Notes: generated from the letters alone by a model not told the origin. A stretch of DNA of 64,000 nt from Halichoerus grypus (GCF_964656455.1 NC_135726.1:25369168-25433167), one strand, 5' to 3'; counted from the stretch's first letter, positions 21,735 through 33,739 are shown. A program made the numbers and translations.

Positions 21735-22620
21735 TATTCAACAAATCTTTATTCAGCATCTTTCATGCGTTGGTTCTTGTTTGGTCACCAGGATACAGTT
21801 GTGTATAAAGCAGACATGACCCTACCCCTCATGAAGCTCATATTCCAACAAATAAATAAGCAAGAAAAATGCTTCGCTTCGCATGAGAGTGACTGGGTGC
21901 CTATTATGGTTGAAATGACCAGAGAAGCTCTCCCTGAGAGGTGACATTTCAGCTGAGAACTGAATGACACAGAGGGCCATCCATGTGAAGACAAAAAGGA
22001 AGAGGATAAAAGGAGAGACTAGTGGGTACAAAGGCCCAAGGCTACTTAAGAACATCGAGAAACTAAGGTTTCTCGAACCAAGAGAGGGAGGAGGAGAGTG
22101 GTACGAGCTGACACAGGGGCAACAGGCCAGGGATAGATAATACAGGACTTCGCATGTGCATGACAGGGTGTGTGAATTTTGTTACAAGTGTGATAGAATC
22201 CACTGGAGAGTCTTAAGCAGAGGAATGCTCTGAATTCCCTTTATAAAAGATCATCCTGATATACATGTAGAGACTGGATTAAGAGGGTAGGGGACAGTGC
22301 AGAGTCCAGCAAGAAGCTTGCAGCAGGGGGCCAGGTAAGGGATGAGAGTGGGGGTATCAGTGGAGATGGAGGTACGATCCACAGAACTTGCACAGGAATT
22401 GGCTAAATGTGGGAAGAGGTGAGACAAGAGAGGAGAGGAACATCATTGGTGCATTTGGGACATGAGCAATTGCATGAGTGGGGATGGCTATTATTGGGAT
22501 AAGAAAAATAGGCCATGGGAAAGAAGTAAATGTGAGGATTAGAAATAGCTCTTTTTTGCCAAATTTGAAATGCCTATTGGATACTCACGTGAGATACCAG
22601 CTAGATCACTGAATACAAAA
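21735..22620 (-). repeat. L2 LINE fragment, antisense, long
   Basis: Antisense L2 with landmarks in order: tattcaacaaatctttattc, cagacatgaccctacccctc, a ctccctgagaggtgacatttc run, gtacaaaggcccaaggct, ctggagagtcttaagcagagg, and caaatttgaaatgcctattgg. It is about 880 bp, the best L2 relic in the window and related to the copy at 9739-10510. Confidence 0.8.
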
Positions 22621-23327
22621 ATATATAAATCTGGGATTCTGGGAAGATGTTGGGGATTGAGGCATCGTCCTTAGAGATGCTACTAAAAGTCACGAGACTG
22701 GATAAGGTCACCCAGGCAAAAGGAAGACGTTTTCCAAAGGAGCAGTCCACCTGGCTCCTTTCCAGGAGGAGCCCTGTGCTCTTTCTCTCACACACAGCCG
22801 CTCTCTGACAGTACTCGGAAACAACAAAGGAAGGGAGGTGACTCTCGGCGTCCTTGGACGCAGCATGTTTGGAGTTGGTGCCTCTTCCCTGTAATCAAAA
22901 GGCCCTCAGAGGGAGATGCAAAGACGCACACTTCCTGTGATGTGCTGCAGAGTGAACCCTGGTCCCTCACTCAAGTCCTTCATAAAGAAAAAGAGAAAAA
23001 AAATCAATCCGCTTCCACAAAACTGTTGAGTTTTACTTACTGTGCACATGAGGAGGAAAAAAGCAGCCGCGGCAGTGATCAGAGGAGAGCCCGGTGTGAG
23101 GCTGCCCCCTCGTGTCCACCCACACTTATGACCCACTCAGCAACCCAAAATCAATCTCTTAAAGCTGCAGTACACATAGCTGCCTTTATCTCCCCTTAGC
23201 TTTGCTTCTTAAATAAGCATCATGTCCTAGAAATCAATCCCATGCGTCCCCATTACAGGACCATAGATAAGGAAATGAGAAAGCTCCACATGACTTTAAC
23301 TGCCGAAAGGTCAAAAGATGGGCTTTT
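22621..23327. other. Unassigned, relatively GC-rich sequence
   Basis: About 700 bp with no SINE. It includes a CG-containing stretch near 23065-23095 and the CTCF-like motif listed separately. The open frame 22942-23199 has no recognisable motif. Confidence 0.4.
23101..23116 (-). promoter_or_regulatory. CTCF-like motif (candidate)
   Basis: The complement reads gacacgagggggcagc. It matches the CTCF core CCASYAGRKGGCRS at 12 of 14 positions, with the invariant GGGGGCAG block intact. Flanking sequence is unassigned, so the motif is not simply part of a young repeat. Confidence 0.35.
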
Positions 23328-23476
23328 AGGGGCGCCTGGGTGACTCCATCCGATTAAGCGTCAGACCTCTTGCTCTCAACTCAGTTCTTGATCTCAGGGT
23401 CATGAGTTCAAGCACCACATTGGGCTCCACACTGGGCATGGAGCCTACTTAAAATAAAATAATAATAATAATAATA
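23328..23476 (+). mobile_element. Older Can-SINE, short type with full head
   Basis: Head ggggcgcctgggtgactcc, then the older tctcaactcagttcttgatc and gggcatggagcctactta. It ends in an (ATA)n-rich tail. No convincing TSD was found. Confidence 0.9.
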
Positions 23477-24035
23477 ACACATCTTTCCATATTGTACAAG
23501 GCATAGTTCTCAAGCAATATTAATGGCTTAACAGATTCAGATACCTGATGGTCTGTTAAGACACCACTTGATGTGACTTTGGGTCTGATTAACTAGTGGC
23601 TAGATTTGGGTTCCTCTGAAAGCAGGGCCTGAGAAAAGGAGTTGAGTGCAGATGATTTCAGAAGCAGGAGTACGGAAGGGTGAGAATAAAATAGGGAAGG
23701 ACGGAAAAAGAGGGATGGGTTCTTGAGTTTATTTACTTCTGAGTCAACTAGAGCTCAATACCACCAGGGAACTTCTGAGAGCCTCTGCAGAAAGCCCCTC
23801 AGAATTGTCCGCCTGAAGGACAGAAGTCTGGCACATATTTCAACCAACTCTCACTCCCCCTTGGTGAAGGACTGCTCTCTTATATCCCTGAGCTGAGGCT
23901 ATAAGAAGTTGACCGTCCTTCGCTGGCTTTAGAAAAACCCCTAAGGCAGAAGACTAGAAAGAGACCATAACATACATGCTTGAGGAGGGATGGGGATAGG
24001 GACAGGAACTGCCTACCTCAGCTGAGTTGAAAAAG
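23477..24035. other. Unassigned sequence, possibly an old repeat
   Basis: The stretch 23595-23935 (gatttgggttcctctgaaagc through gagctgaggctataag) has the feel of an old interspersed repeat, but I cannot assign a family. Confidence 0.3.
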
Positions 24036-24046
24036 ATGAGTTGAGG

Positions 24047-24667
24047 AAAGAAAACAAAAACACGAATTTGAAAAGATACATATGCGCCCCTATGTTTATT
24101 GCAACAGTATTTATAATAGCCAAGATATAGAAGCAACCCAAGTATCCATTGATAGATGAATGGATAAAGATGTGGTGTGTATAGATACAGTGGAATATTA
24201 CACAGCCATAAAAAATGATGTCTTGCCACTTGCAACAACATGGATAGACCTAGAGGGTATCATGCTAAGTGAAATAAGTCAGACTGAGAAAGACAAATAC
24301 CATATGATTTCACTCATATGTGGAATCTAAAAAAAAAAAAAAAACTAACAAAAAGCAGAAAGAGACTCATAAATACAGAGAACAAAGTGATGGTTGCCAG
24401 AGGTGACAGGTATAGGGAAGATGGGCAAAATGGGTGAAGGGGAATGGAAGGCACAAGCTTCCAGTTACGGGATGAATAAGTCACAGGAATAAAAGGTACA
24501 GCATATGAATATAGTCAATGGTACTGTAATAGCGACGTATGGTAACAAATGGTGGCTGTACCCGTGAGCACACTATAATGTAGAGAGCAGCTGAACCGCT
24601 ATGTTGTACACCTGAAACTAGTGTAACATTGTGTAACAACTATACTCAAATTTAAAAAAAAAAATTA
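24047..24667 (+). mobile_element. 5'-truncated L1 (ORF2 C-terminus and 3' UTR)
   Basis: Begins in the terminal ORF2 region (tttataatagccaagatata, aatattacacagccataaaa). It continues through the carnivore-type 3' UTR (ctcatatgtggaatctaaaa, gaggcacaag-like run, tgttgtacacctgaaactag) to an A-run. The TSD atgagttgagg lies at 24036 and 24668. It is less diverged than the other L1s here, so it is a younger insertion. Confidence 0.9.
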
Positions 24668-24774
24668 ATGAGTTGAGGGGATGTGGCCTGGGTGTGATAG
24701 GCATCTGTGTCACCCAGGAAGATTCTCTTCCTGAATATCCTAGAGAAGCCGTGTGCTGGATAGGACAGGGTACC

Positions 24775-24925
24775 ACATTCGCCATTTGTTAGCCGTGGGA
24801 GCTTTGGCAAACTTCTTTTCCCTCCAAACCTTGATTTCTTCATCCATAAAGTAATTATAATGGTAATAATTAACTACTCTTCTAAATAATAAATGTATTA
24901 ACACTTGTGAGGTGCTTGGTGCAAG
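24775..24925 (+). repeat. MIR SINE
   Basis: The run cgtgggagctttggcaaact, then ttgatttcttcatccataaa and gtaattataatggtaataa, is MIR in sense. It ends near tgaggtgcttggtgc. Confidence 0.65.
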
Positions 24926-25635
24926 GAGAAAAATGCATTAAGTTGCTATAGTATCGTTAATAAACTGATAATTAAAAGAGTGATATCTCATTTGCCTTCT
25001 AGGTCTCCAATTTTGGTTCACATTTATTGACCCCTTTTTGGTCTTGCTCTAACTTTGTAGCTTCTGTTTATTCAGACATGTGCTAGCTGCCTCGGCTTGT
25101 TTCCTCTCCTCCTTCTTTCTTCCTGGCAAATATTTTTTGAGCCCTGACTGTGCTTCAGACATTGTGCTCACCTTACTCTATAATTGTGCTCTGCTTCTCA
25201 GACTATATTCAGAATTCTTATCTGAAGTACTGGAAATTCAGTTTGTGTAAATATTGCCTGCAAATAGCCCATGTCCCCCACCATACAAATACTTTAAAGT
25301 CTTGCCATGCCACGCTGGAAATAGAACAAATAGACCAGAACTCACATCTAAATGAGCATTGTTCCTCTTAAAGTAGTTACCTTGCAAAGTTTCACAATTC
25401 ACCTCTCTCCCTCCTCCACTCCGTGCATGCACTTGGGGAACAATACAGAGTTGGCATATTATTTTTAACGTAGTAGAGGACAAAAAAATAATTTTTGTTT
25501 TGTTTGTAGGCAATTGCAACAACACAGAGGAATACATAACACTAATAATGACCACATCTCATTCTTCTTTTACAAACCCCACCCCACACCTAACCCAGTA
25601 ACCTTCCTGTAGTAAGTATATAATAAGTGTTAGCT
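24926..25635. other. Unassigned sequence
   Basis: About 700 bp with no named repeat. The open frames on both strands at 25150-25555 overlap each other and carry no motif. Confidence 0.4.
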
Positions 25636-25828
25636 ATTTATTCATCCATTTATCAAATATTTTAAGCACTCATTATAAGCTAATTGATGTACTAAGAGCT
25701 GAGGAAGGACATAAAGATAATTAAAATATGATTTATGATGTCCAGACCACTATGGTCTAACAGAGAAGATAACATTAAATGCCTCTATAAAAGGATCTTA
25801 GAAGAGTTCTATGGATGAAGTTTAATCG
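25636..25828 (-). repeat. L2 3'-end fragment, antisense
   Basis: The run tattcatccatttatcaaata, then ttaagcactcattataagc and atggtctaacagagaag, is the antisense L2 3' end. It appears to continue across the two SINEs to about 26310 (ggatttcagtaggca). Confidence 0.65.
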
Positions 25829-25843
25829 AAAAGTGGGTAGGAG

Positions 25844-26041
25844 GGGCGCCTGGGTGGCTCAGTCAGTGAAGCATCTGCCTTCAGCTCAGGCCATGATCCC
25901 AGGGTCTTGGGATCGAGCCGGGTGTTGGGTTCCCTGCTCAGCAGGGGAGTCTGCTTCTCCCTCTCCCTCTGCTCCTGCTCATGTGTGCTCTCTCTCTCTC
26001 TCACTCACTCTCTTTCAAATAAATAAATAAAATCTTTTTTA
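25844..26041 (+). mobile_element. Can-SINE, first of a same-site pair
   Basis: Complete copy. The target motif aaaagtgggtaggag stands before it (25829) and after it (26042), and a third, shorter copy lies beyond the next SINE (26281). Confidence 0.96.
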
Positions 26042-26056
26042 AAAAGTGGGTAGGAG

Positions 26057-26283
26057 GGACGCCTGGGTGGCTCATTTGGTTAAGCGACTGCCTTCAGCTC
26101 AGGTCATGGACCTGGAGTCCCGGGATCGAGTCCCGCATCGGGCTCCCTGCTCAGCAGGGAGTCTGCTTCTCCCTCTGACCCTCCCCTCTCTCATGTGCAC
26201 TCTCTCTCACTCATTCTCTCTCTCTCAAATAAATAAAATCTTAAAAAAATAAAAATAAAAATAAAATAAAATAAAATAAAAAA
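26057..26283 (+). mobile_element. Can-SINE, type B, second of a same-site pair
   Basis: Type B copy (ggttaagcgactgcc, cctggagtcccgggatcg, cctctgaccctccc) inserted at the same target as the previous one. Its tail has grown into an (AAAAT)n array at about 26248-26282. Confidence 0.96.
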
Positions 26284-26310
26284 TGGGTAGGATTTCAGTA
26301 GGCAAAAAAT

Positions 26311-26750
26311 ATGAAAGAAAGAATGCACTGCTTATAACAGAAAGAACACAAGCTAAGGCACAGAGTCAAGAAATATTTCTGCACATCCTAGGATAAGAGT
26401 ATGTAGTATAACAAGAATTTATAGTATTTATCAGAAACAACAGAAGAATAAGCTGGAAAAAATTTTTAGACTAACTAAATAGTGAAATATTATGGGTAGG
26501 AATCTGCTTATCATCAAGTACAACTACCAGGGCACTGTTGGAGGAAAATTTACACTTCATTACTTACCAGAGGAAGGCTGTATTTTGCTTTGTTGTAGAA
26601 GAGACATTGTCCAGAACAGTAATTTCTACCACTAGGTCACAAGCTCATGGAGAGAGCTTTCTACATAGTACACATAATATGTGAATTTCTATTCACAAAA
26701 TGTAGTCCATAGATTAAATGAATAATGTTTTGCACATATTTTAAAAATGA
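26311..26750. other. Unassigned sequence
   Basis: AT-rich and without a recognisable repeat. Confidence 0.4.
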
Positions 26751-26761
26751 ATATGAGATTT

Positions 26762-26953
26762 TATTTTTTTAAAGATTTTATTTATTTATTTGAGAGGGAA
26801 ATAGAGAGAGCACACAAGCAGGGGCAGAGAGAGAGGGAGGAGCAGACTCCTCACTGAGCATAGAGCCCAAGTCAGGACTCAATCCCAGGACCTCAGGATC
26901 ATGACCTGAGCTGAAGGCAGGTATTTAACTGACTGAGCCACCCAGGCACCCCT
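26762..26953 (-). mobile_element. Can-SINE, antisense
   Basis: Complete antisense copy with TSD atatgagattt (26751 and 26955). Confidence 0.96.
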
Positions 26954-27002
26954 CATATGAGATTTCAATAAACAAAACAATTCATTTAAAAGTGTTAATT
27001 TT

Positions 27003-27192
27003 GGGCGCCTGGGTGGCTCAGTTGGTTAAGCGACTGCCTTCAGCTCAGGTCATGATCCTGGAGTCCCGGGATCGAGTCCTGCATCGGGCTCCCTGCTCAG
27101 CAGGGAGTCTGCTTCTCCCTCTGACCCTCCCCCCTCTCATGTGCTCTCTCTCTCTCTCTCAAATAAATAAATAAAATCTTTTAAAAAAAAAT
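27003..27192 (+). mobile_element. Can-SINE, type B
   Basis: Complete type B copy with a perfect 15-bp TSD aaaagtgttaatttt (26988 and 27193). Very close to the local type B consensus, so likely young. Confidence 0.97.
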
Positions 27193-27349
27193 AAAAGTGT
27201 TAATTTTTTCAATCAGTGGAGATATAAATCACACCACCATCTTAGCACTAAAAAGAGATCTGGAGATGGCCAAACAGAAGAAAGGATCTCCCCAGATATT
27301 AAGATCAAGGTAATCTGGGACAAGGGAACTAATGCATCAAAGTTCCTTT

Positions 27350-27770
27350 TTATTCAACTTTAACAATAACCACTGTCTGTGAGACACTGTTCTTGGAGAA
27401 TGGATGGAAGGAACATGGATTGAAAGCTGGGGGATCAGTTAGGTGACTATGACAGTGATTTAGGTAAGAGATAACGAATGTCTGACAATGATACCAGAAA
27501 GAGTAAAGAAGAGGAAACAGATTTGAGAGATTATGCCTTAGCAAAATTTTAAAAAGAACTATTTGAACAAGATCAATTGAACGTGGAAATAAGTTATAAG
27601 TTGAGAATATCTCCTAAGTGTCTAATGTGGACAAGTGGGTGAATTGCAATGCCTTTTCTTCCATGTGTTTGCATGCTGGTGTGTATTGAGAGGTGAGAAG
27701 TAACAGGAAGTGATGAGTTCAGTTTTCTTGAGTTGAGGAGTATTCAGAACATCCAAAAGAAACTATTTTA
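27350..27770 (-). repeat. L2 LINE fragment, antisense
   Basis: Contains cagttaggtgactatgacag, tttaggtaagagataacgaa and acagatttgagagattatg. These match the same part of antisense L2 as seen near 22330-22460. Diverged. Confidence 0.55.
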
Positions 27771-27939
27771 ATACAATTGACCAACAACATGTCCTACTGA
27801 CAGCTGTGCTATTTTAGATTCAAGCAGGACTTCTCTAACACTTGTAAGAACAAAGTTTGAATTTTCAGAAAAGGGAGAGTTGTTTCCCTCCATAAATCTG
27901 AGTAAAAAGCTCTTACTACAACAATACATGGAGTTTTAC

Positions 27940-28062
27940 TACTAACTAACTCTCATCTCCTTGAGAGTAGGCACTCTCTTACTCATCTCTGTATCTTTAG
28001 CACCTAGAATTTGTACCTGGCTCGAAGAAGGCATTCAGGAAATATTTGTTGAGTTAACAATT
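27940..28062 (+). repeat. L2 3'-end fragment
   Basis: Sense L2 tail: ctcatctccttgagagtagg, catctctgtatctttagcac, caggaaatatttgttgag. Clear despite age. Confidence 0.8.
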
Positions 28063-30069
28063 AATTAAGGTTAGACTAAATTTCTGTCTTATTCCCAAGA
28101 GTCTACATGACTACTGGAAAGGAATCAGAGCCTGTAAATCAAGATCTTGGGAACAGGGAAAGAGAAAGGAAGAGCTAGAGAAACTATATTTTCCAATCTC
28201 AAGAAAGCAGGTGACATCTCCAGAAGACAGCCAATTGTTTCCTCCTATACACATCACCTGCCCACTTTATTTCCCATGTTGTCTTAGACCAGAGATGAGC
28301 ACTTGTTTTGAAGAGGGAGAAGGGGAGGAAAGAAGAAAAACTACCATAGCTCTCACTGGCTTTTTAACTTATTAGTTCCAGACATTTATGAAATCTAATT
28401 TTGTATTCTTTTGCCCCTCTTCCACCCTTCTTTGTTTTGATTTAACCATGCTTGAAGAATATTCACTCTTTGAAACCAAATGGTTATTGAATTTAGCACA
28501 CAGTGCATATTCAAAGCTAAGGAAAATGAAGGAAGAATGGAAGGAAGGAAAGAAAGAAAAATCCTTTACAAAGACTGGCTTTTATGTATGAAACTCTGTA
28601 AGCCCAATGAATGTCGTTTTTTTTCCCCAAAGAAAGTATTCCCAAGTATTCTGTAGAGAAATTCACTTGGTTCCAAACCTGAAGACCAGCGGCAACATTT
28701 GAAAAAGTAAAGACAGCCCAAATTTTGGGTTGGTGTCACCTCTGTTCCTAAAGGGTGACCCAGTCACTGGGGGATTGAATCTGATATGAGAAAAGATAAA
28801 GGACAGGAGCTGGCTACTCAATCTTAGCCACAACATATTGATGTTTGGGGGAAATAGAAAAGAAAGAAAGTAGAGAGGAAAAATTGAATGCTGAATTCGG
28901 TAGATAAGGATTTGAAATGAGCCTAAAGAATGAGTTGACTCATAAAATCCATGGAATAGATCACTTGGGACCCTCTACTAAGACAATGGTATGACACCAG
29001 AGGTATCTAAACATGGGGTTAAAAGTCACTTCCCGTTTTTACTTCCATTAGTAAAAAAAGAAAAAATGCAGCTTGAAAATTTGAAAAATATCCATCACCA
29101 AAGAATTCTCTGGAGGAGCTAGAAAATTACCTGCCTCCAGCTGGTACTTTGCTCTGCTAATGATTTGTATATATGTGAACAAAAGGTTCTGTGCTCCTAT
29201 TAATTACCTAAAAAATGATTAATCTCCTTCTCAACTATGGAATTAAGGAATCAAGAGGTAGATCACCTTAAGCCTTCTCTGTATCACTGATACCAAAAAT
29301 AAGTATCATTTCTTGTGCACTCACCATGTACTTCTCCAGGTTTCTTTTCTGCTACCATTCTGTACACCCACATAGCACAATGAGAAGAGATGAAATTCAC
29401 ATTCATCTTGTTTTTGCTCAAATCCTGGAGGTGGAAATGGTGGGCCACAAACTTTCTAAGGCAGGGCACATGTGTAAGTAATCATACCCTCTACTTCACC
29501 ATCACAGTGACCCCTTCTCCCTACATTCTCCGTATTACTCCCTACACATGCCACTTCATCTATATTTGCCACAGAATCCTCAAAGTGTCTACAGTGTTTA
29601 TTTAAATACCATCAGGCTATCTATTTTGCCTGTGGTTGGGGTTTTAACTTTAATAGCCTCCAGTCTTGCAATTCACTCTCCTGTTTATGACCTCTACTTT
29701 AAACTGTAATTTGGATTTTCCCTGTTTTCATTGCCCTGTGTAAATGTCTCACCAGACAAAATATTGCTCTTGGAGCACTCTATCATAATATTCCAACTGC
29801 CAATATGAAGGGCTCTCTGGAAAGTTCACCTCACATTATGTAATGCTGAATAGAATTTACACCAAAGAGGACATTGAATAATATCATTTCTGTTGCTCTG
29901 AAAATTGTTTAGGCAAGTTATTGTGTTCACGACTTACAACATGCATCACGTGTAATGACTTAGATGGAGATGTAAAAGGTAGGAACTCAACCTTGCAAAG
30001 AACATGAAAATATGGAGAAAAACACTATTGAGTGAAGTACAATAAACAACAATCTATTAACTATTATTA
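28063..30069. other. Unassigned, SINE-free sequence
   Basis: Two kb with no Can-SINE and no nameable repeat. A GGAA/GAAA-rich run occurs near 28528-28562. The open frames 28388-28591 and 29390-29605 show no known motif and no supporting splice context. Confidence 0.4.
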
Positions 30070-30168
30070 AGGTGCTTTGTACTTAATTCATACCATTTTA
30101 TCATAAAACATATCTGTAGAGTGGCTATGGTTATTATCATACCTGTTTCATAGAGGAACGTATCAGGC
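30070..30168 (-). repeat. MIR SINE fragment, antisense
   Basis: ggtgctttgtacttaattca, then ttattatcatacctgtttca, is antisense MIR or a MIR-like 3' region. Short and diverged. Confidence 0.5.
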
Positions 30169-30184
30169 CTATCATCTATCTCTA

Positions 30185-30660
30185 AGGCATAGGTGAAAAT
30201 CCATTGCAGTTGAGGGAACGGAACAGAAAAAATCTACTCCTGGGGAAGGGGCAGGAACATATGTTGGACAAAGACCATTAGAGATCGCCTCTAGCTGCGA
30301 GGGAGGGGAGCAGAATTCCTAGAAGACTCCCTCCCCAAGACCCAGGACAGAGGTCTTATATAATACTAAGGCTTAAACAGAACAACAGAAAATATGACCC
30401 TTCCTCTGCAACCACCACAGGCTAACAGGCATAGGGGAAAATCCATTGAATGAATGAAATTGAATGAAAATTGAATGAAAAACAACGGAAAATATGACCC
30501 TTCCTCTGCAACCACCACAGGGTAACAGGCATCAAGTATTAATAATAATCTATTGCTGGAGAGAGGCAACAGAAAAGACCTAAAGCTGAATGGTGAGGCA
30601 GCTGATGGTGGAGGAAAACCCTCTGGCAAATCAGCCCCTACCTTAAATGCAAAGAAAAGC
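30185..30660. repeat. Old repeat with an internal tandem duplication
   Basis: A segment starting aacaacagaaaatatgaccc at 30380 recurs at 30481 (aacaacggaaaatatgaccc), with about 50 bp nearly identical in each and a period of about 101 bp. The flanking motif gaaaatccattg occurs at about 30194 and 30438. The ground sequence looks like an old interspersed repeat that I cannot name. Confidence 0.6.
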
Positions 30661-30777
30661 TAGAGGAATGAGAAGCCTATAGTGAGGATGTTATAGGTTG
30701 AATTGTTTCCCCCTAAAAAAAATAATAAAAATTAAAAATTAAAAATTAAATATATATATGTCAGAATCCTAAGCCTC

Positions 30778-30977
30778 GGGGCACCTGGGTGACTCAGTCG
30801 TTAAGCATCTGCCTTCAGCTCGGGTCATGATCCCACGGTCCTGGGATCGAGTCCCGCATCAGGCTCCCCGCTCAGCGGGAAGCCTGCTTCTCCCTCTCCC
30901 ATTCCCCCTGCTTGTGTTCCCTCTCTCACTGTCTATCTCTCTGTCAAATAAATAAATAAAATCTTTAAAAAAAAAAA
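30778..30977 (+). mobile_element. Can-SINE, type A
   Basis: Complete copy with TSD agaatcctaagcctc / agaatcctaagtctc (one mismatch), inside the LTR-like repeat. Confidence 0.96.
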
Positions 30978-31154
30978 AGAATCCTAAGTCTCAGTACCTC
31001 AGAATACATCTTTGTATTCTGTACCTGATTTTCATAGAGCTAGTCAAGTTAAAATCAGGTCCTTAGGGTGAGCCTTAATCCAATATGACTAGGGTCCTTA
31101 TAAAAGGGGAAAGTTGGACACAGAGACAGACATTCATAAAGAAAAGACGATGTG

Positions 31155-31346
31155 TTGGGGCGCCTGGGTAGCTCAGTCGTTAAGCGTCTGCCTTCGGCTC
31201 AGGTCATGATACAGGGTCCTGGAATCAAGCCCCTCATCAGGCTCCCTGCCCCGCGGGAAGCCTGCTTCTCCCTCTCCCACTCCCTCTGCTTAAGTTCCCC
31301 CTCTCGCTGTGTCTCTGTCAAATAAATGAATAAAATCTTTTAAAAA
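31155..31346 (+). mobile_element. Can-SINE, type A
   Basis: Complete copy with a 17-bp TSD aaagaaaagacgatgtg / aaagaaaagatgatgtg, inside the LTR-like repeat. Confidence 0.96.
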
Positions 31347-31546
31347 AAAGAAAAGATGATGTGAAGACACACATGGAGAAGATGACCATCTACAAGCCAA
31401 GGAGAGAGGCCTGGAACAAAACCTTCCTTCACAACCCTCAGGAGGAACTAACCCTGACAACACTAGGATTTCTATCCTCCAGAATTGTTAGACAATAAAT
31501 TTCTTGTTAAAACCATTCAGTTTGTGGTACTTCATGGTACATCTCG

Positions 31547-31598
31547 TGCTCACTCTCTCTCTCAAATGAATAAATAAATAAAATCTTTAAAAAAAATC
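31547..31598 (+). mobile_element. Can-SINE 3' fragment
   Basis: Only the CT-run, aataaataaataaaatcttt and A-tail are present. It is a 5'-truncated copy of about 50 bp at the boundary between the LTR-like repeat and the L1. Confidence 0.8.
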
Positions 31599-31649
31599 AA
31601 CAAAAAATTTTTAAACAGAAAATAAAGAAGTACATGAAAACAAATGCTT

Positions 31650-31841
31650 GGGCGCCTGGGTGGCTCAGATGGTTAAGCGTCTGCCTTCGGTTCAGGTCAT
31701 GATCCCGGGGTCCTGGGATCGAGTCCCGCATCGGGCTCTCTGCTCCTTGGGAGCCTGCTTCTCCCTCTGCATCTCTCTCTCGCTGTCTCTCATGAATAAA
31801 TAAATAAAATCTTTAAAAAAAAATTAAAAAAAATAAAAAAA
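31650..31841 (+). mobile_element. Can-SINE, body-shortened
   Basis: TSD gaaaacaaatgctt (31636 and 31842). The body is short (gcatctctctctcgctgtctctc), which suggests an internal deletion or a variant subtype. Confidence 0.95.
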
Positions 31842-33556
31842 GAAAACAAATGCTTGTTCTTAAATATCAATAAAATTAACAAACCATCTGTCAGACAGAT
31901 AAGGAAAAAATTACTAATTACCAATATCAGAATGAGAAAGGTGACAACACAACAAATTCTTCAGATAGTAAAAGGATAATAAGGGTTATTAAAAGGATAA
32001 TAAGGAAATATTATAAATAACTTCATGCCAATAAATTTGACAACTCAGATGAAATGGACAAATTTCCTGAAAGATACAAACAAAGCTTACTGAAGAAAAC
32101 ATAGATATCCTGAGTAGCCTGATACCTCTCAGAGAAATTCACTCAGAGTTAAAGCCTTCATACAAAGAAACTCCAGGTTTGAATGGCTGGTGAATTCTAT
32201 CAAACATTTAAGGAAGAAATAATAGCAATCTATACAAAATTTTCCAGAAAATTGAAGAGGAAGGAATACTTAACTCATTCTATAAGTCCAACAGTACTCT
32301 GACAGAGACAGAGATGAAAGAGACATTATAAGAAGACTACAGAACAATATCACTCATGATCACTGACACAAAAAACTTCATCAAATATTAGTGAGTAAAA
32401 TCAACAACAAATCAAAAGGATAATACATTATGACCAACTGGAATATATCTTAATTCAGAGCTGATTCAACATTTGAAAATCAATATAATTCACATGAACA
32501 GACTAAAGAAAAATCATAGGATCATCTTGATAGGTGCAGAAAAGGCCTTTGACAAAATTCAAAACCTCTCATAATACAAACTCTCAGTAAACTAGGAATA
32601 GAAAGGACTTTTCTTAACCTGATAGCATCTAATGTTCTAATGATGAAGGTAGAATGCCTTTCAGATTGGGAACGGGCAAGAATTCCATTCTTACCACTCC
32701 AGTTCAATGTTGTACTGAAAACCCTAGTCAATGTAATAAGAAAAATAAATAATAGGAATACAGATTGGAAAGGACAAATAAAACTCTTTTTACAGATGAC
32801 AAAGTTGTTCACATAGATAAGTCTAAGAATTTGTAAAAAAAAAAAATTGATAGAATAAATGAATTTATCAGGGTTACATGATACAAAGTCAACATACAAA
32901 TATCAATTGCATTTCTATATTTTAGCAGTATTGAAAATTTAATTTTGCAAAAAAATCATTTAAAACAGCAGAAAAAATACTTAAAGATAAAATATATTAA
33001 CTACATATATGCTGAAAAATACAAAACACTGATTAAAGATATCAAAAAATATCTGGATAAATGGCTATACATACCATGTAAACAAACTGGAAGACTCAAT
33101 ATTGTTAACATGTCATCTTTCCCAAATTGATATATAGATTCAATACAATAAAAATCCAATGAGCAATTTTTATAAAAGCTGATTTTTTAAAAATTGTATG
33201 CAAATGCAAAGGTATCAGAATAGCCGAGACAAGTTTTGAAAATAAGAACAAAGTAGGACTCATACTACCTGGTTTCAAGATCACTGTAAAGTTATAATAG
33301 TCAAGACAATGTGATACTGAAGAAAAGAATACATACATAGATCAATGGAAAATAATAAAAAGTCCAGAAATAGATTTTGCATATGTAGTCAATTGATTTC
33401 AAACAAAGGTGCAAAGATACATCAATGGAGAAATCATACTCTTTTCTGACAACTGGTGCTATAAAAAACAAGTATCAATACAAAACAAACAACAAAAAAA
33501 GAACCTAGATCCATACATTGCTCCTACACAAAAATTAACTCAAATTGGATCATAGG

Positions 33557-33739
33557 GAAGCACCTGGGTGGCTCAGTCGGATGAGCATCCAACTCTTGGT
33601 TTCAGCTCAGGTCATGATATCATGGGTCATGAGATGGATTCTCATGTTGGGCTCCCTGCTCAGCAGGGAGTCTGCTTGAAGATTCTCTCCCTCTGCCCCT
33701 CCCTCCATTCGCACTTTCTCTATCTCTCTCTCTCTCAAA
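33557..33739 (+). mobile_element. Older Can-SINE, first of a three-SINE block in L1
   Basis: Older head and middle (atgagcatccaactcttgg, tgcttgaagattctctccc). The block as a whole is bounded by aattggatcatagg (33543 and 34151), a perfect repeat of L1 sequence. Confidence 0.92.

Larger units (their letters stand above)
30690..31545 (+). repeat. LTR-like ancient repeat, split by two SINEs
   Basis: Starts tgttataggttgaattg (TG end). It continues with cctaagtctcagtacctcag, ccttaatccaatatgactag, ggacacagagacagacattc, atctacaagccaaggag, and cagaattgttagacaataaa, with an AATAAA near the 3' end and no internal genes. The shape suits a solo LTR of MaLR/ERVL age, but I do not know its exact family. 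SINEs at 30778 and 31155 break it. Confidence 0.6.

Noticed and set aside
30690..31545. An endogenous retrovirus provirus
   Set aside because: Only LTR-like sequence is seen; there is no gag, pol or env-like region beside it. The same holds for 61805-62372.
32522..32899. 125-codon minus-strand frame
   Set aside because: It is the opposite strand of L1 ORF2 sequence.
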